Below are positions 33,246 to 44,596 of a stretch of DNA of 64,000 nucleotides, piece by piece. This stretch comes from Diplolepis rosae (lineage: Eukaryota; Arthropoda; Insecta; Hymenoptera; Diplolepididae), in the NCBI GenBank assembly GCA_030998225.1, contig JAPYXD010000056.1, positions 1,674,001 through 1,738,000 of the forward strand, written 5' to 3'. Numbering within the stretch: position 1 is the stretch's first letter; each line of letters opens with the position of its first letter. The position numbers and the translations under genes are program-made. The notes beneath the pieces were generated by a model. The model saw nothing but the letters and a program-made list of their open reading frames with translations. It was not told the origin of the DNA and did no database searches.

Positions 33246-33296
33246 GCCAGGTCTAGAGGTGTGCAAAAAGATTCGATCCGATTTTCGATCCGATAT

Positions 33297-33640
33297 TGGC
33301 CTCCGTCGAAAGTCGAATATTCGACATCCGAAGAAGGGTGCTTCGAATGTCGAATATTCGACATTCGAAGCACCCTTCTTCGGATCGGATTTTTTCGATT
33401 CGATCGGCCGCATAGTCGAATGTCGAATATTCGACATCCGAAGCACCCTTCTTCGGATCGGATTTTTTCGATTCGATCGGCCGCATAGTCGAATGTCGAA
33501 TATTCGACATCCGAAGCACCCTTCTTCGGATCGGATTTTTTCGATTCGATCGGCCGTCCGTCGAATGTCGAATATTCGACATCCGAAGTGCGTCCGTCGA
33601 ATGTAGAATAATCGACATCCGAAGCACGTCCGATCGAATG
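33297..33640 (+). repeat. Left subterminal array of 73-bp palindromic units
   Basis: Units start at CGGATCGG (33381, 33454, 33527; exact 73-bp spacing), with partial units on both sides. Each unit holds the palindrome GAATGTCGAATATTCGACAT, the box CGATTCGATCGGCCGC and AAGCACCCTTCTTCGGATCG. Long ORFs across the array on both strands are a by-product of the period and are not genes. Confidence 0.9.
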
Positions 33641-33973
33641 ACGGACTTGTAACTTTCGACCGGCGCAGTATGTATAGTAGTTTGCAATTTTTAATCAGAC
33701 ATTACACAATATACATTGAATAGCTGTATTTTAATTTTACATCGTCATATTTAAAGAATAAAAAAATATTAATTATTTCAATTTGACACATTAATGTTAC
33801 ATAATTTTGACTAATTTTTTAAAAATATATAATTATTCATTTTATTAAGTGTAAATATAATATTAAATTTAAAATAATTTGTGAATAAATTTTTCAAGTT
33901 ATTATTAATAGTTTATCATATCGGAATCGTGAGTCGAAAGAATTCGTTTTTTTCATATGCGATTTATTCATAT

Positions 33974-34813
33974 TGTCACGTCCCGCGACGTATTTGAATG
34001 TATATAATACACACAGGCTGGATTGAGTTAAGAAATCTATGAGAAAATCGATAAAGGGGAATAGGGAGTAGGGGAAGTAGGGAGCAGTATAGGGCCCCTT
34101 CTCCTCTAAGAAGATATGACTACGTCACGATTTTCGCTGACCGTCAATTTGTATAAAAAAATATAAAAGAGGCCCACACCAAGAGCAAGCAGTCAGTAAA
34201 TTCTTCGTCTAGTTCGACACTTAAATTTTCCTTCGGATTTATAACCGGTCTCGCGACAATAGTCCAGTGCGGCATTTCAATTTAACTTCGAAAATCTCTG
34301 AGTTTGAGATTAATAAAATTCGACCGGGACAATTTAAAATCAAAGTTCGGGAGTCGTAAAAGTCATCGTGGACTTGTGTAGATCTTTGTAAAGATCTTCG
34401 AACAGTGTCATAAATTTGGATCACCGCCCTTTACGGAATATACCTGTGCGGCCTATAACTCCGTCTCTCTCACACACTTGGACTACACCTGTGGGGATCC
34501 AGTATTTACTACTCACCGCCGTGTGGATTAACCCTCAACATAAAGGTACCGAACCTCTCTCTCTCTATCTTTATTCTTTGTCTCTTTCTCACCCACGTAC
34601 CAACCAGCCTGTGCCTACATTATATAAGAATTGTCTTAACGAATGTATATCCGGAAATTTTAACCAGTAAAATAAATTCAATTTGTATTATTTTCATAAT
34701 CATTGTGTCTTTCATTGACTTATCCTCATCCCTAAGCGAGGATCATTCGATCCTAACTTAAAACGAGGAATCTTCGATCAAAGTAAGTATATTTGCGTAC
34801 TTGTGACGTAACA
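33974..34813 (+). mobile_element. Solo LTR (gypsy-like, family 1 copy B)
   Basis: TGTCACGTCCCGCGACG to GTGACGTAACA, 840 bp, flanked by a perfect 4-bp duplication ATAT (33970-33973 and 34814-34817). It has a TATA box (AATATAAAAGAGG, about 34160), an initiator-like AGCAGTCAGT downstream and a 3' block (GCGAGGATCATTCGATCC) shared with the LTR at 4004-4850. A clean duplication with no internal part shows formation by LTR-LTR recombination after insertion into the hAT-like element. Confidence 0.85.
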
Positions 34814-34817
34814 ATAT

Positions 34818-35821
34818 CATTTAAAGGAATGTGTATTAAAATTGTTTGAAGAATCAGGCAAAGTGATTTGTATTTAATAAAATAATTACAAAATAAAATT
34901 CTGTACGCCTGAAAACTCGAGAAAAATAATTATACGCACAGGGACTATACACAGTCATATATATATATAACAATTTTAATATTTTCAACCAACTCACCAA
35001 AATTTATCCTATACCATAAATCTCAACAACTGAAACAAGACATAATAATTTTAATTTTGGAAATTTAAATAAACTTTACACAGTAAAACTCTGTACGATA
35101 AAAGAGAAAACCCTACTGAATATAAGTTTATTAATAATTTTTTAAGCACAATGAAATTGTACAATAAATTATAGAAATTAAATTTTGTACATTTAAATGA
35201 ACTCTATTAGAATCTACGAGAAAATATTATGCACCCGATTAGATACTTTTTTATTAGTTTAATTTCAGGGCCATGACACACTTACCCGATTACTACCTTA
35301 CTTTTTTAAACCAACTTCCAGCCACACGAAATAAGATATCGATTTGAAGTTTTGAGAACTTAAATGAAAGGCACTAAGAAATGTTTCTGATTAAAAAATA
35401 ATTTTTTTCCAAAAATTTTTATCTAAATTGTTATTGGAATTGTAAAAATTTTGAAGTAAAAAAAGTCCCTTCGTGACTCTTATTCAAGAGCCTAAAATTT
35501 CAACTCGATATCTTATCTCGATATCTTAAGATAGTCGAAAAAAATGTTATATCTATACACTGCTGTTCAGCATTATTTACAAATTCCCGCAACATCCAGA
35601 AGTTCTGACAGATTGTTCACAAGTAAACGAACCATCTTTGAAGAGAAAAGAGATCTGCTGCCACCCTCTTATGTAAAAGAATATATTTATTTGTATAAAA
35701 TCATGAGTTCTTAAAGCAATCATAATCAAGTTAAAAGTTTCTTTATAACATTACTCGTATTTATTTTATACCCATACACTTCTATTATTAATAGGCCAGC
35801 ATACAAATTCCAAAACTATGT
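34818..35821. other. Interior of hAT element 2, nothing recognised
   Basis: AT-rich. No ORF above 60 codons with any motif. Confidence 0.4.
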
Positions 35822-37096
35822 ATGTATATACATTTAAGTTTATTTCTTATAATTTGATACTGAAGCTCAAACCAATTTTATAATAATATTAGAGATGATG
35901 TGAATTACACTTTTTCTCAAAGTGACTCAATTTCTTTTTGAATTTAAGTGAAACAGGAGATTCAATTTACTTAAGGCTCTATCAGCCTTAAGGAACACAT
36001 TCTTATCATGACGCTCGCGCTTCGCGCTCGATTTTCTGTATACATTTTTGTAACTTTTTAATAAATTACATGATTATTGATAAATTTATTTTCTTCCAAA
36101 TATCTCAAAAAGGAAAAACAATCGTAGACTTTATTTAAGGAAAGCATTTTGCAGAACAACGCTTATTTCGTATCTCACATATTTTGTTGAAAAAAATCGA
36201 ATTTTTTTAATATTAAAAATCAAAACATAAAATATACATCCTGTCCCGAAATGTCTTAACGAGAATTTGTAGACCTCATTTAGGCAAACAATTTTCCATC
36301 TGAACGTTTTTTTGTATCTCACATATTTAGTCTAAAAAATGGAATTTTAAAATTTTAATCGTATTTTTTGGAATTGAAACGAAAAATATATGTTTCATTA
36401 GAAACTGTGTTACACAAAATTTGTAGATCTGTTTGAAACAAACAACTTTGTATTCTTACGTTTTTTTCGTATTTCACATATTATTGTTAAAAAATTGAAT
36501 TTTGGATTTTCAATAGTTATTTTTTTTAATTAAAAAGAAAAATATGCATCTTATGAAAAAATGTTACAATACAAATTTGTAGGACTTTATGTAGAAAATA
36601 ATATTATATCATAACGTTTTTTCGTATCTCGTATAATTTAACTGGAAAATGGAATTTTGATATTGAGTTTTTTCGAATTTGAATATGATGTAACATTTCT
36701 AATTTTGATTAAATCAAAAAATGTTATGGGGATAATTTGTATAGATTTATGAGCACTATCAAAAACTAGTATTTAAATTTTCGATTTTATCAAAAAGTTA
36801 TTTTCAAAAACACAAAAGTAGTGCTCAATCCCTCAATTTTGATTGGATGTGGCTGGTTAATGAACTTTTCCTTACGTTTTCGGCTCCGATAAAGTGTAAC
36901 AAAGCTCAATTCAATCTGATAATTCTATCGAGAGTTATGCCGCACACGACCTACTACAGACAGACAGACAGACACTTTCGTAAAAACCGTTTTTTCTGAC
37001 TCAGGAGGTCTCAAAACGTAAAGATTTGATGAAAATGTCGAAAGTCATTTTTCACATAAAACCAATACCTTCTCATCCATGATGAGAATGTAATAC
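35822..37096 (-). repeat. 1.27 kb dispersed repeat, copy 1 (degenerate internal tandem)
   Basis: Matches 41858-43088 in reverse. Inside are about four degenerate units of roughly 145-155 bp, each with an AATTTGTAGA block and a CGTATCTCACATATT-like block (36169, 36313, 36468, 36623). At one end are (CAGA)n at 36957-36972 and GTGCGGCATAACTCTCGATAG in reverse. A GC-rich CGCTCGCGCTTCGCGCTCG lies near 36012. Non-coding; family unknown. Confidence 0.75.
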
Positions 37097-37194
37097 ATTC
37101 TTTCGACTATGGCGATATAAAATCAATATACAATTATACAATGTATGTATATTGTGTGATGTCTGGTTAAAAGTTGCAAACTACATCCTGCGCT

Positions 37195-37660
37195 CATCGA
37201 ATGTTCAATATCCGAATTGAGGCACTTCGGGTGTCGAATATTCGACATACGAAGAAGAGTGCTTCGGATGTCGAATATTCGACATTCGACTATGCGGCCG
37301 ATCGAATCGAAAAAATCCGATCCGAAGAAGGGTGCTTCGAATGTCGAATATTCGACATTCGAAGCACCCTTCTTCGGATGTCGAATATTCGACATTCGAC
37401 TATGCGGCCGATCGAATCGAAAAAATCCGATCCGAAGAAGGGTGCTTCGGATGTCGAATATTCGACATTCGACTATGCGGCCGATCGAATCGAAAAAATC
37501 CGATCCGAAGAAGGGTGCTTCGGATGTCGAATATTCGACATTCGACTATGCGGCCGATCGAATCGAAAAAATCCGATCCGAAGAAGGGTGTTTCGAATGT
37601 CGAATATTCGACATTCGACTATGCGGCCGATCGAATCGAATTTGCGACATTCGATCCGAC
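37195..37660 (-). repeat. Right subterminal array of 73-bp palindromic units
   Basis: GCGGCCGATCGAA recurs at 37294, 37404, 37477, 37550 and 37623. Three intervals are exactly 73 bp; the first is 110 bp because of an extra palindrome-only segment. Orientation is inverse to the left array. Confidence 0.9.
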
Positions 37661-37739
37661 AGAATGCACACGTCTAGTCAGGTCGCGGACTCTACTTGAG
37701 ATATCCAGTGATTTTATGCATAAATTTTTTAGTTTATAA

Positions 37740-38064
37740 GAGGTCGAATTGTACTGTAATTTGCCCGCAGCTAAAACGTTAAGTAAGGTACTCATTCCTT
37801 CAAAATTTGAATAACAACTTTTCTACAGAAAAAAGTAAGTATTTTTATTTTTTATCCTCTTATTTCACTTTCGCAATAGTATATACTTCATTTCAAGTAG
37901 CACATTATCCTCTATTCTACTCCTTGAGTTAGAATTCCTATAAAAAACATGAAAAATTCAGATGTATTTTTCTCAGTGTACCCAAATTAGCATTTTCAGT
38001 TATTATGTATTTCCTTTTTATATTATTACCCAGATAACCTTTCAGTCTTCATTTATCAAGTAAT
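37740..38064. other. Spacer, nothing recognised
   Basis: AT-rich, right of hAT element 2. Confidence 0.35.
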
Positions 38065-38480
38065 TTGAAAGTGAAATTTTGTAATTCTTTAAGGAGATCA
38101 GTTTCATTCTCTTTGTATGTATTATTATCTTTAAGCATGAAGTTCGTTATTTCTTTGACATTCCCTTTATTTGCTCTCTTGAGTAAAAGGTCCTTATTAT
38201 TTTTCAAAAAATCACTGGTTTTAGTTATATTATTACCAATGATTTAACAGTTTGTAAATAGTGATTAGGATTTTTTAGATAGCCAAAAGAGAAGGATAAA
38301 ACTTTGTTTCTAAATTCTTCTTGTGATTTTTTTGGAATTTTATGAATGTTGGCTTCTAGATCTTTACAAATGTCAAAAACGTGTTCCTGTTTCTTTGTCA
38401 AAAAAACAGAACTAAATTTTCTCCTAGTCTGATAATGTCGATAACATCTTGTGGAATAGTAATATCCTAGACATTTACAA
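38065..38480 (-). pseudogene. Possible Penelope-like element N-terminal fragment
   Basis: On the minus strand, from about 38400 downward, a frame reads DLEANIHKIPKKSQEEFRNK followed by VLSFSFGYLKNPNHYL, then a stop. The style resembles the weakly conserved N-terminal region of Penelope-like ORFs. A clear Penelope-type RT relic lies elsewhere in the window (55.6 kb). No catalytic motif is present here, so the call is tentative. Confidence 0.3.
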
Positions 38481-38619
38481 GCCAGGGATCTTCAGTAATA
38501 TAATTTATGTTATTATTCATAGGATTATGTTTGTTCAGATTAAATATTAATTAAATAATAATTAATTAAATAACTTTTGTAGTTTTACCTTATCTTAAAG
38601 TGTGTTATACCTGGTACAT

Positions 38620-38720
38620 TGTTTTATAGAATAAGGTAACCTGATGAGGGCAATAGCTTTTTGCCGAAACGTCATATTGAATCATCATTCTGTTTGAATA
38701 AACATAATTTTGTCTAGAAG
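38620..38720 (+). ncRNA. Retroelement 3'-end hairpin, hammerhead-like core
   Basis: CTGATGAG (38641), stem GGCAA/TTGCC around a 7-base loop, GAAAC (38666) and GTC follow in order, then TGTTTGAATAAACAT. CUGAUGAG-stem-GAAA is the hammerhead order known from Penelope-like elements. However, stem III is missing and stem I does not pair well, so it may be only the stem-loop often found at such 3' ends. Confidence 0.35.
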
Positions 38721-38824
38721 AAGTCGCATTACGAAATTTATTTCGACAATTTTGAAACCTTCATCCGTTTCCCAGACGTTAAAGGACTCGAAACACCATC
38801 TTTTCGTAATAATACTTTACAGTG

Positions 38825-38909
38825 TTACTAAATAACTCCTAACTTGTCCATATGTCGCAAATTTGACCGGAAGTTGAGGAAAATTACTTCAACTATTTTT
38901 CTCCGTGCA
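38825..38909 (-). repeat. Terminal fragment of the 1.46 kb TA-flanked family
   Basis: TACTAAATAACTCCTAACTTG ... AACTATTTTTCTCCGTG matches the right end of copy B (about 30965-31048). It lies 17 bp before the mariner element. Confidence 0.8.
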
Positions 38910-38924
38910 CTTAATGTACAAAAT

Positions 38925-39990
38925 TATTAGGTGCGCAACTAATTACCCGGTGTTTGTCAATAAATGGCTCCAGCAGTAAGTGCTGATCGATTTTGACACA
39001 ACCAAAACGTCATGAACTAAGCTTAGACATATGGTAAACAAACCGTTTTGAAACATTAGTGATTTTGTTTCGGTTTCATATACTTTTGCTTGTGTGAAAT
39101 GTCTGATTTTGTGCAAAATAATCGTCATTTGCGGGAAGTGTTGATTTTCTTTTTTCTTTCGAAGAAAACGGCGGCTGAAGCGCATTAAAAGATCCAAAAA
39201 GTTTACGAAGATGCTGCTCTAAGTGAAACAACGTGCTGTGATTAGATCTGTAGCTTCAAAGACGGTGATTTCGATGCTGACGACCTCCGCGAGAAGGAAG
39301 GCCAAAAACCTTCGAAGACGCTAAAATGGAGGCATTGCTCGATGAGGATTTGTGCCAAATGCAATTAAGGCTTGCGTCAGTATCAGAAGTTTCCCGTTCA
39401 TGCTCCTACGTCGTCGGCTCGGTCAAATATTCACGCTGCGAAGGTTATTCTGTGTATTTTGTGGGACCAGGTCGGTGTTATTTATTATGAGCTGTTGAAA
39501 CCGAACGAAACCATCACTGGGGAACGGTATCGAACGCAATTTATTCGTTTGAGCCAAGCACTGTGCGAAAAACGGCCACAATACGAGCAGAGGCACGAAA
39601 AAGTGATTTTGCAGCATGACAACGCTCGGCCTCACGTTGCCAAACCCGTTAAAACCTACCTGTAAACGCTGAAATGGGAAGTCATACCCCACCTGCCGTA
39701 TTCCCCAGATATTGCGCCGTCCGATTATGATTTGTCCCGGTTGATGGCACATAGTCTAGCTGATCAGCAGTTCCGTTCATATGAAGTCATCGAAAAATGG
39801 CTTGATTCGTGGATAGCTTCAAAAGATGAACACTTTCAGCGTAACGGTATTTGAGCTCTGCCACAAAGATGGGCAAAAGTTTCAGATAACGATGGGCAAT
39901 ACTTTGAATGATTCATTTGTAAGCATTTTTTCACAATAAAGTTGCACTTTCATGAAAAAAAACAGCGGGAACTTAGTTGCGCACCTAATA
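38925..39990 (+). mobile_element. mariner element, internally deleted
   Basis: TA, then TTAGGTGCGCAACTAATTACC (38927), and the inverse GTTGCGCACCTAA to 39988, then TA. It is 1062 bp, about 200 bp shorter than usual full-length mariners. The terminal repeats agree over roughly 28 bp. The coding strand is plus. Confidence 0.9.
39099..39911 (+). pseudogene. mariner transposase pseudogene
   Basis: ATG 39099 (MSDFVQNNRHLREVLIFFF) to TGA 39909-39911 (QYFE end). Early stops follow (about 39186 onward), then a deletion and frameshifts. The middle, with the first catalytic Asp (GDEKW block of the family), is missing. The second (ILQHDNARPHVA) and third (SPDIAPSDYDL) catalytic regions remain, separated by a stop at 39663-39665. 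The C-terminal text SYEVIEKWLDSWIASKDE is typical of mariner. Confidence 0.85.
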
Positions 39991-40419
39991 CAATTTTCTA
40001 TTTCATGTAAAAAAGAAATAAAAAAGGACGGAGGGAATGAAGGAAGGGGTTTTGGTGGTCGCTTTCTTCTTTCTTATTTTTTTATGAGTATTCTTGGTAT
40101 GTTATGAAAATAACTAAAATGTCAAGAAATAATAATTAGTAAAGCTAAACACATCTCTAAAATATGAGTAAGCGTCTCTAAGTATCATTTTCAACTCTTT
40201 TCAATAGTATTCTGGGTGCACCAGACCGCTAGAGTAATCACCAGGAATACCTCACCGAGCGCTCGAAACGGCGGAAAATCGCGATAAAATTTTTTTTCGG
40301 TAATTCACAAAAACAAAAATACGATATTGTAGAACTTGTCATGATGCATTTTTTATCTTAATAAAATTTTTATGCAGCCTTAATAGTTTTTTAAATAAAA
40401 ATTAAAAATACTAATTTTT
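39991..40419. other. Spacer, nothing recognised
   Basis: AT-rich sequence with a short AG-rich patch near 40030. Confidence 0.35.
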
Positions 40420-41300
40420 TCATAGTTAGCAGGTATTTATATTGCTTCATTCCGAATATTTTCATTAACGGTTATAGTCAAATTGGAATCTAAATTTCTC
40501 ACCAATATTCGATATTTCATTTAATAATTTATTCAACTAACTTAATACCACTATTTAACATGAAGAGGAGATTTTTTTTATCCCGAAACTTCGCCTTTAG
40601 AACGTGTTCAGAAAAGACGCGGTTATTTTGTTATTTAAGTTGCAAATTGCAAAAAAATCATAATTTTGCATATTTGTGCTACCTGATCCATGATATTCGT
40701 CGATTTTGCCTCAAAAATGTATGAAATTTACAGATTCAAAATCACAGAGAAAATTCCGATATTTTAGGTGATGTTCGTGCAATCTGTTCAATTGCTATAA
40801 ACAAATTAATGGAAAAAATCTTTTTCTCTATATATTCGAGCCTGAAAGTTCTTTTCATCACGTTTTTCCCACGGAGTCGATTGGAATCAATATTCTAGAT
40901 ACAATCCATACCCGGAATATAATTTTTCATATTGTTATGAACAAATTTCATGAACAAATTCAATGAACAGGCGCCGCTGGATATATAAAATTCCTTTCTT
41001 TTTCTGCCTGATCATCAATTTCCTCTGCGAAAATGATGCTTGGATTATGCTTGCCATCCTGCTACAATCAAGGATATTTACATTTGTTATTAACAATACT
41101 GATTAACAAATGTATTAAACGGCCACTCTTTGGTAGAAAAAATTAATTTTTCTTCGTGAAATCGTCTATTATATACCAAAAATAGAAGTATAGTGAAAGG
41201 ACTGACATTAAACAATATCTTCCATTGTTGTTAACAATTCTCGTCAAAAAATGCATCCAATAGCTGTTTCCAGATTGGAAAAATTCATTCTCCGCTCGAA
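40420..41300 (-). repeat. Dispersed repeat R, copy 1
   Basis: Reverse complement of 50800-51500 joined to 52206-52385. Shared landmarks are GGCGCCGCTGGATATATAAAA, GAAAATGATGCTT and CATCCAATAGCTGTT. The match stops near 41300 and at GCAGG (40432). In the second copy it directly follows the Transib-like gene, so R may be 3' sequence of that element. No coding content is recognised. Confidence 0.65.
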
Positions 41301-41857
41301 TGTTCATTTTAGATACAGTTTGGTCAAAGATATTATAAACCTAGATGCGGCCAATTATAGTTCGGTAGACTTAAATGTAGACGTCGCTTTCGGCGTGTTT
41401 TTCCCGGTCCCCTCTTGCCCCTCACCACACCGTATGCTCCTTCCAAATTAGTTCCTCGAAAGCATTATAGAGGCGCTAAATGTATCTCCCTCCAATCCCC
41501 TCCACCCGCTGAGATACCAATAAACAGAAAGCGCGCTTTAAAAATTTAAATTTAAATTATATATATTGAAGAAAATTAAAAATTGGTAAACAAAGCAAGG
41601 AAAAGCGACGTGTAAAGTGTTTCAATGTTACTTTATGTGTATTTTATTTTGCTTTATAGTATCATTTTGATATTGAAATAGGTTACAGTGAACATGCATT
41701 GCTAAATTAACTTTCTGTCAGTGGAAGATAAGTACATGAATGAAAAACCAATATTTAATTATTATAATTTGAACATGTATGCAATAGAAAGAGAATTAGT
41801 TTCTTATTTTTAAAAAGTTTAATTTTTTATTTTCGTATTTTTAATTCTTTTTTTTAC
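41301..41857. other. Spacer, nothing recognised
   Basis: No repeat partner or gene found. A 66-codon plus-strand frame (41251-41451) crosses the repeat boundary and is not a gene. Confidence 0.35.
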
Positions 41858-43088
41858 ATTCTCATCATGGATGAGAAGGTACTTATTGGTTTTATGTGAA
41901 AAATGACATTCGAAATTTTCATCAAATCTTTACGTTTTGAGACCCCCTGAGTCAGAAAAAACGGTTTTTACGAAAGTGTCTGTCTGTCTGTCTGTAGTAG
42001 GCCGTGTGCGGCATAACTCTCGATAGAATTATCAGATTGAATGCCGAAAAAGTAAGGACAAGTTCGTTAACCAGCCACATCCAATCAAAATTGAGGGATT
42101 GAGCACTACTTTTGTGTTTTTGAAAATAAATAAAATCAAAAATTTCAATACTGGTTTTTGATAGTGCTCATAAATCTCTACAAATTATCCTGATAACATT
42201 TTTTGATTAAATCAAAATTAGAAATGTTACAGCATATTCAAATTAAAAAAAAGTCAATATCAAAATTCCATTTGCCAGTTAAATTATACGAGATACGAAA
42301 AAACGTTATAATACAATATTATTTACTACATAAAGACCTTCAAATTTAAATTGTAACATTTTTCCATAAGATGCATATTTTTCTTTTTAATTTAAAAAAA
42401 AACTATTGAAAATCCAAAATTCAATTTTTTAACAATAATATGTGGAATACGAAAAAAACGTAGGAATACAAAATTGTTCGTTCCAAAAAGATCTACAAAT
42501 TTTGTCTTATACAGTTTCTAATAAAACATATTTTTCGTTTCAATTCCAAAAAATACGATTAAAATTCGAAAATTCCATTTTTTAGACAAAATATGTGAGA
42601 TACAAAAAAAACGTTTAGTTGGAAAATTGTTTGCCTGAATGAAGTCTACAAATTCTCATTAAGACATTTCGGGACAGGATGTATATTTTATGTTTTAATT
42701 TTTAATATTAAAAAAATTCGATTTTTTTCACCAAAATATGTGATATGGAATAAGCGTTGTTCTGCAAAATCGTTTCCTTAAATAAAGTCTACGATTGTTT
42801 TTTCTTTTTGAGAGATTTGGAAGAAAATAAATTATTTTAATCATGTAATTTATTAAAAAGTTACCGAAATGTATACAGAAAATCGAGCGCGAAGCGCGAG
42901 CGTCATGATGAGAATGTGTTCCTCAAGGCTGATAGAGCCTTAAGTAAATTGAATTTCCTATTTCACTTAAATTCAAAAAGAAATTGAGTGACTTTGAGAA
43001 AATGTGTAATTCACATCATCTGTAATATTATTATAAAATTGGTTTGAGCTTTAGTATCAAATTATAATAAATAAACTTGAATGTATGT
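41858..43088 (+). repeat. 1.27 kb dispersed repeat, copy 2
   Basis: Inverse of 35822-37096, including (CTGT)n at 41978-41996, GTGCGGCATAACTCTCGATAG and the degenerate 150-bp units. GAGCGCGAAGCGCGAGCG lies at about 42884. Immediately right of it (43095-43180) is a GC-rich patch of GAGCGAAGCGAGC-like inverted words. Confidence 0.75.
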
Positions 43089-43302
43089 GAAGAGCACAAG
43101 AACGGAGCGCGAAGCACGACGATCAAATTGCGCGCCCTAGGCGCGCTCAAACTTGCGAGCGAAGCGAGCTGCGCGCAGATTTTTTTCATTATGAACAACT
43201 TCTAGTTTCCAGGATTTTTATTCGTTTCAAATATTATTCAAATTAATAATTACAATTTTAAAAATAAAATTTTTAATTAATTAGTTAATTGAAAATTTAG
43301 AC

Positions 43303-43515
43303 TTAAGAGCACGTGATACTTTGCCATAAGAGCAATTTAGTTTACACAGTTGTTCTTCCACAATTTTTAATTTTTCAACAAAATAATAGTGCACAGACGT
43401 CAGTGTTAATTTTCTTTACGTCTCGGCACTATTATTTTTTTGATAAATTCATAATTGTGGAAAAACAACTGTGTAAACTAAATTGCTTTCAAGGTAAAGT
43501 ATCACATACCCTTAA
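43303..43515. mobile_element. Small TTAA-flanked hairpin MITE
   Basis: TTAA (43303-43306), GAGCACGTGATACTTTGCC, and a mirrored end to 43511 (GTAAAGTATCACATACCC), then TTAA (43512-43515). The arms share CAATTTAGTTTACACAGTTG and CAATAATAGTGC-like words. 205 bp. The sequence TAAACTAAATTGCT also occurs near 53600 and 63840 inside the GTAAC-rich elements. Confidence 0.75.
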
Positions 43516-44596
43516 ATCAATATCTTACCAGTTCAAATGCTGAAGTCTTCTCCTTCTTTAAGCTCAATGTTTACAGAAATTTTTTTTGAAAATTTAAAGA
43601 AGAAAGTTGTCCGAAGCTCAATAATTTGTAATTTCTAAAATATTTGTTTAACTCACACTAGTCAGAATGTTTTAAAATCTCATTGTAATTTATGGCTAGT
43701 TCTTGTATTTTCTTATTAAAAAAGTGATAATTCCACACTTTTCTGAAAAAAAAATAGATCAATGTTTTTCAAAAAAACTCAAATGAATTGTTTTATGTAC
43801 AATAAATGCTAACTGATTTCTGAATATATTCAGCAGCTTTTCTTTTTGGGAAACTTTGTCTCATCAAAAAAATATGAATAATTTATATTAATTTCATTAA
43901 AACTATGCCAAATGCTGCAAATAAATTATTATAAACGTTTTTCAATATTTAAAGAGAATTAAAAAAATAAAAATAAAACTTTCTAACAAAAATTATACCT
44001 AATAAATTACTTAATTTGTTACATTTGTTACATTTTAATGTAAATATTTTTAAAAAAATGTTATGTTACTTTATATTATAATTATTGTTTCGGACAGTTT
44101 GGTTAATGTATGACTCACCAAATTTTTCTTTAATATATCCAATCAAATATTTATTTTAATTGAATGTAAAATATTAGATAGATTCACTAAAAAATTTGGT
44201 TCAATAAATAAACGATTTTGTTCTTTGAACAAAATTTTTATTACATAATTTTTTATTCAACGAAGTAAATCCTCGCCGCATTTTAATCATTATTTTAAGA
44301 TGTTGGGGTTCTTTTAAAATAAATGGAATTAAATTAATTAAAAATGAAAACAATTATAAAATAATTAAATAATCAAAATAAAATTCATTTAAAAAATTTG
44401 TATTCCTTATTTTACCATTGAATTTTTAAAACCAAAGTTTTCTCAAAAAAGTTCACCGCGCCGTGATTTTCGGTTTTGGCTAAAATCTAAGCTGGCTCGC
44501 GCTCCTTCGCTAGCAAGCTTTGCTGGGGCTCGGTTTTCAATTTCACTCGAGATTTCGGTGCTTCCGACCTTCCCCGAGACCCGCGACTCGAGAAAG
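43516..44596. other. AT-rich stretch ending in a GC-rich patch
   Basis: 43516-44440 is AT-rich with no gene. 44450-44590 is GC-rich (GGCTCGCGCTCCTTCGCTAGC; CCCGAGACCCGCGACTCGAG) without an ORF or recognised feature. Confidence 0.35.

Larger units (their letters stand above)
33254..37676. mobile_element. hAT-like non-autonomous element with inverted 73-bp repeat arrays
   Basis: Left end TAGAGGTGTGCAAAAAG at 33254, right end the inverse of TAGACGTGTGCA, to 37676. The 8-bp flanks GCCAGGTC (33246-33253) and GTCAGGTC (37677-37684) match at seven of eight positions, as expected for a hAT duplication. Directly inside each end lies an array of a 73-bp unit, then a shared stretch (about 33660-33720 against 37140-37200: TAGTTTGCAA.TTTTAA.CAGACAT). 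No transposase is present. A solo LTR (33974-34813) and a 1.27 kb repeat (35822-37096) are nested within. Confidence 0.8.

Noticed and set aside
33174..33687. ORFs of 75-144 codons on both strands across the 73-bp array
   Set aside because: The period keeps frames open by chance; the same peptides repeat on both strands and in the right array. No sign of a real gene.
37123..37739. ORFs of up to 167 codons in the right 73-bp array
   Set aside because: Same reason as for the left array: repeat-driven frames.
38641..38673. Functional hammerhead ribozyme
   Set aside because: Stem III has no bases to pair and stem I is poor; kept only as a hammerhead-like motif.
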